From NCBI RefSeq assembly GCF_008831285.2, contig NC_045139.1:20628412-20692411 (forward strand): a DNA stretch of 64,000 nucleotides, written 5' to 3'. The notes beneath the pieces were generated by a model. That model worked only from the letters and a program-made list of their open reading frames with translations, was not told the origin of the DNA and did not search any database. Made by a program: the position numbers and the translations under genes. Positions 60,570 to 64,000 of the stretch are shown one piece after another (position 1 is the first letter of the stretch; each line of letters starts with the position of its first letter). The DNA is from Nymphaea colorata (taxonomy: Eukaryota; Streptophyta; Magnoliopsida; Nymphaeales; Nymphaeaceae).

Positions 60570-62024
60570 AAAGCAATCTCCCTCAACAAAATTGCTGGTT
60601 CAGCTGATCAAGGGAACATATTTTCAGCCTTACATAGACTGTTGGAGAAGGATGGGGGTGCTACTGTTGAGGAGGGACGGACTGGCCCTGAGATCCTCCC
60701 TGAGCACGTGAGAAGGAAACCTGCTCAGACATGCTCGACTAAAGAGGCATACCTAGAAGTGGTGGATCATGACATGTTACGTAATAGTGTGGATAAATGA
60801 TATTTTTACTCTTGGCACAAAAGTAGGCTCTGTGGGCCAGGTTAAGCAATCTAATTACACTGAAATAGAGACTGAGTTCATTTTAGAGGGTGTGACAAGT
60901 TTGACTAAAAAATTCCTCAATTTGCCCTTGAAAAATTTTATATTTGAAAAATTGACTAAGTTGTAGTCAATGGAAATGTGAGAGGTAAAATGGAAACAAA
61001 GATTTTGATCATACCAAATGGGGCTAATACAAAATTGTTTGAATTAAAGGTAATAATAGTTAGATCCTACATTAAAGAATATGATCTCAGATCTTAGCTC
61101 AGTGTGAGCTGATTCACTCATATTAGGCAAAAGTGGTGATAAAAAATGGGGGAAATAGGATATCTTTTTTTAGAAATGGTAGTTTTAACGCTAAAATTCA
61201 GGCCTCAAAATGGAAAGGGAGCTAGAAATACGGGGAAAACCTATTGTAGGTCCGATCAGGTCTGCATCTGTTCTGATGATAATAAATGACAGAAATAAAA
61301 GAAAACAATTCATTTCTATCCAACTGTAAGCTGGTAAGCATGTCTTCATGATTCCTAGTGAAGTGTATAGATGAAAATAACCCTGATTAGTTTTGGGTAA
61401 AATAGTTCTCTTGGTTTCCATGATTATTCTATTATACAAATTGGAGAAAAATGTGACAAAAACTGGTGGTAATCAAAGAGAAAAATGGTTGTTTTTCGAG
61501 TTAATGACATGCTAGGGTGATCTAGTCCTAATCTTAGATACTTAGGGTGTATGATTTGCGTTAGTGTGGTTAACAAACCCTATATTTGAAATCATTTTGA
61601 AAAAAACAGCTCAAAATCTCATTCATGAGGGGTAAGATGGTCATTTTGCCTATAAAAATTTGAGTACATGCTCATGAAAGAGGGATCAAGTTTTAAAGGG
61701 GTCAATACCCTAAAATAACAAAATTAGTAAAAACAATGTTAAAGGAAAGGATATAGAGCCATCTTCCACCAAGCCTATAGAAACCATGCAATCAAGAATA
61801 GAATAGATGGAAAGGATGATTAGTCAGATAGAAAATAGGGGCAAGAAAGTGTACTGCAGGAACGATTTCTGCAAAGGCTTAGAAGATGAGGATCTAGAGG
61901 GCCTCTCTTACAAGTTCAACAGGTTTAAGGGAACATAAAACCCCCCCATATGCACCTGGACATCTTTTTAAGCGAAATATGGAAATTCCATGATAACAAC
62001 AACACTTTTTGTTCACTTTGGAGT
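60570..62024. other. Gene-free stretch before the reversed LTR
   Basis: AT-rich with short frames only. The last bases form the outer flank of the reversed LTR, since the primer site seen at 9931 is absent here. Confidence 0.4.
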
Positions 62025-64000
62025 TGTTTGCATCCCAAAATTTTCATTGGTTTTGGAGTGCTCCAGAAAAATAAGGTTTTTGTTTTGAAAGAGGAAAGAA
62101 AGGGACTCGCCCGTCGGTACGAGGATTGACCGTTCCCTGTGCCTTTACCGGGGGTAATCAACCCAAGGACTATGTTTATCATTGATGCATTTCGTTTTAA
62201 CTTAAACATCTTTTTGATTCTATATGCGGTGTAGAAAATATTGAAAGTTTGGAGTTTCAAACTTTTGAAAGGGTTCTTGAAGAATTGCTTGAAAATGTGA
62301 AATGTTTTGAGGAAAAAGTGAAACTAGTAAATATCATTTGAAAAACTTGTGAAAACATTTTGAAATCACTTTAGTGTTCTCTTAAGACTTTAAGTAGGTT
62401 TGACATTTTGCTCTAATTCGGTTACCACCTAACTAGAGCTCCATCCCTTCTTGCTTAAGTTCCTTTGGAGAGGTGCTTGTGATCATAAATGAAATAAAGT
62501 GGGTGAGAATGCATAGATGCATTTACCCTATATGATTGAAAAAAATGTAAAACATTCCTACCACAACATTCATCTAATGTCATTCCTACCACAACATACA
62601 TCTAAGATTTCGTTATTATAATTATTGTATATAAGAAGGAAAAGTTTTTGAAAAGGGATAGAGATTGTAGACCATTAAGCATGATTCCAATATTGGGTCA
62701 TTACTTGGTTTGTGGTCTTATTGAAGTTGGTAAATAGAAAGTTCATGAGGTGATAATGTTAAAAAGAATACAAGAGATAAAACACTCTTATGAAAGGAAA
62801 GAGAGATATAAAGAAAGACATGCATACATGTGTACATACCATCACATATACACATATATGAAAGTTTAAGAGAAAAAGATGTATTGATTCGAAGATAAAT
62901 AGAGATTTTAGAGGAAAAGAAAAATATCATACGCATATATGGGTATGAGAAATGTTATAAGAGAAGATATTTGTCTTGAAAAGAGGAATAAATATTTGAA
63001 AGAGAGGAGATGGAGCACATGTACATACGTATTCATGCACATATGAAAATTTATAAAATAGAAAGTGAAAGCATAGAGAAAGAAATATGGGGGTCATCAT
63101 GTTGGCATAAATGTATATAACATGTGTATACATCCATACTTTCACAAGATTAGAAAAAATAAAGGAACAACTTAAAATTACCAACTTCAAATTTAATGTG
63201 GGCCGGAGGGGAGTTTGGACTCATGCAAGAGTCTAAGCTAAGTCCTTAAGGTCATGTTAGAAGGTTCTTTTTGAAAATGTTTTAGAAAATATAAATCAAT
63301 GTTATTATTTGGTTTGTTGTAAGAGATATATTTCTTCCACCGTTGGGTATGGAAGAAAACAAGCAACATAACGAGACACTCGTTAGGGTTCCTAATGTGA
63401 TGATTAAGAAGGAAACTAGCGCAAAATGATATGAAAATGCATACTAACATGTACATTTTCGTGAGGGTTTATCCCGGGTTGGACAAGTCACAACCTCAAA
63501 GATTAATATGAAAATAAAGAGTCCCCAAACCACACTCTCATTCCCGACATGCATTCACATGTAAGTAAAGAACCAAGCAACTATGCATGCATAATGTATA
63601 GATAACTTTCAAGGAAGGAAAGAAAGAAAGAGGATGATGAAAAAAAGCAAAGTTCAATTAGGAGGGAAGACATGATGTAACTATGAATTGATATACCACC
63701 TCATCTTCTCATGTTCCCGGTGCACTTGAGTATAGCCTCTTGACTCTAAAATAGAGATTGAGAGCTATCTCTTTTGGCCATGGAGAAATGAGGAAGAGAG
63801 GAAAATAAGAGGAAACAAAAGAACAATAAGAATGTATTCATGAAAAGAAAGAACATGATTAAAATGAAAGATCATCTCATCTTTCCATGCTCCCGGTGCA
63901 CTTTGATTATAGCCTCTTGTCTCTAAAAAGAGATTGAGAGCTACCTTCTTTAGCCGTGGGGAGATGAAGATGAGGAGAAAATGTAGAAAGAGAAACAATA
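62025..64000 (-). repeat. Tat-type LTR on the - strand, cut by the window end
   Basis: Read on the - strand this is a third, diverged copy of the LTR at 13020-15412. Its terminus is tgggatgcaaaca (ending at 62025); ggtcaatcctcgtaccgacg words lie near 62110-62140; the regions matching 13850-14040 are at about 63330-63560. No primer site follows the terminus, so this is the 3' LTR of a reversed element or a solo LTR. The LTR start is not reached before 64000. A ~176-bp duplication lies inside it (tcccggtgcactt at about 63715 and 63891). Confidence 0.8.

Noticed and set aside
1-64000. CRISPR arrays, rRNA and tRNA genes
   Set aside because: No regular spaced repeats of CRISPR type, no rRNA sequence, and no convincing A-box/B-box cloverleaf were noticed by eye; a tRNAscan-SE run would settle the tRNA question.

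Overview
This is a window of nuclear DNA from a flowering plant. The evidence is plant-type introns, plant-specific gene families (a chloroplast cyclophilin and a four-ACT-domain ACR protein), plant-type retrotransposons, long AT-rich spacers and a piece of plastid ndhB in the nuclear sequence. The sequence alone does not identify the species.

Only two intact host genes can be supported. The first is a seven-exon cyclophilin on the + strand (36415-40294, 257 aa), close to Arabidopsis CYP20-2. The second is a seven-exon ACT-domain-repeat protein on the - strand (51271-54154, 454 aa), of the ACR4/ACR5 type. Both read through without a stop and every intron is GT-AG. They have no evident functional link to each other.

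Most of the rest is transposon-derived. 7629-15412 is a complete but non-coding LTR retrotransposon of Tat/Ogre type, with 2.3-2.4 kb LTRs, a primer-binding site, a polypurine tract and a near-perfect 5-bp target duplication. Pieces of the same family occur reversed at about 1290-1500 and 62025-64000. 21640-35330 is a nested island: an old L1-type LINE on the - strand is split by a complete Ale-type Ty1/copia element (24930-29662, target duplication taatt) and by a defective hAT element (30138-34734, 8-bp duplication with one mismatch). Further LINE remnants lie at 59525-59720 (-) and 60360-60566 (+), and weak PIF/Harbinger-like relics at 18922-19741 and 44757-45060.

A rearranged plastid ndhB fragment (40588-41345) lies about 300 bp downstream of the cyclophilin stop. 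The 3' end of ndhB is on the + strand and the preceding part is on the - strand. Other points of interest are a 13-bp perfect inverted repeat 105 bp upstream of the cyclophilin start, a repeated motif inside its long fourth intron, a 196-bp near-identical tandem duplication, and a very GC-rich block with strong purine/pyrimidine asymmetry at 58300-59065. I did not find tRNA, rRNA or CRISPR features, nor a convincing new multi-gene system.
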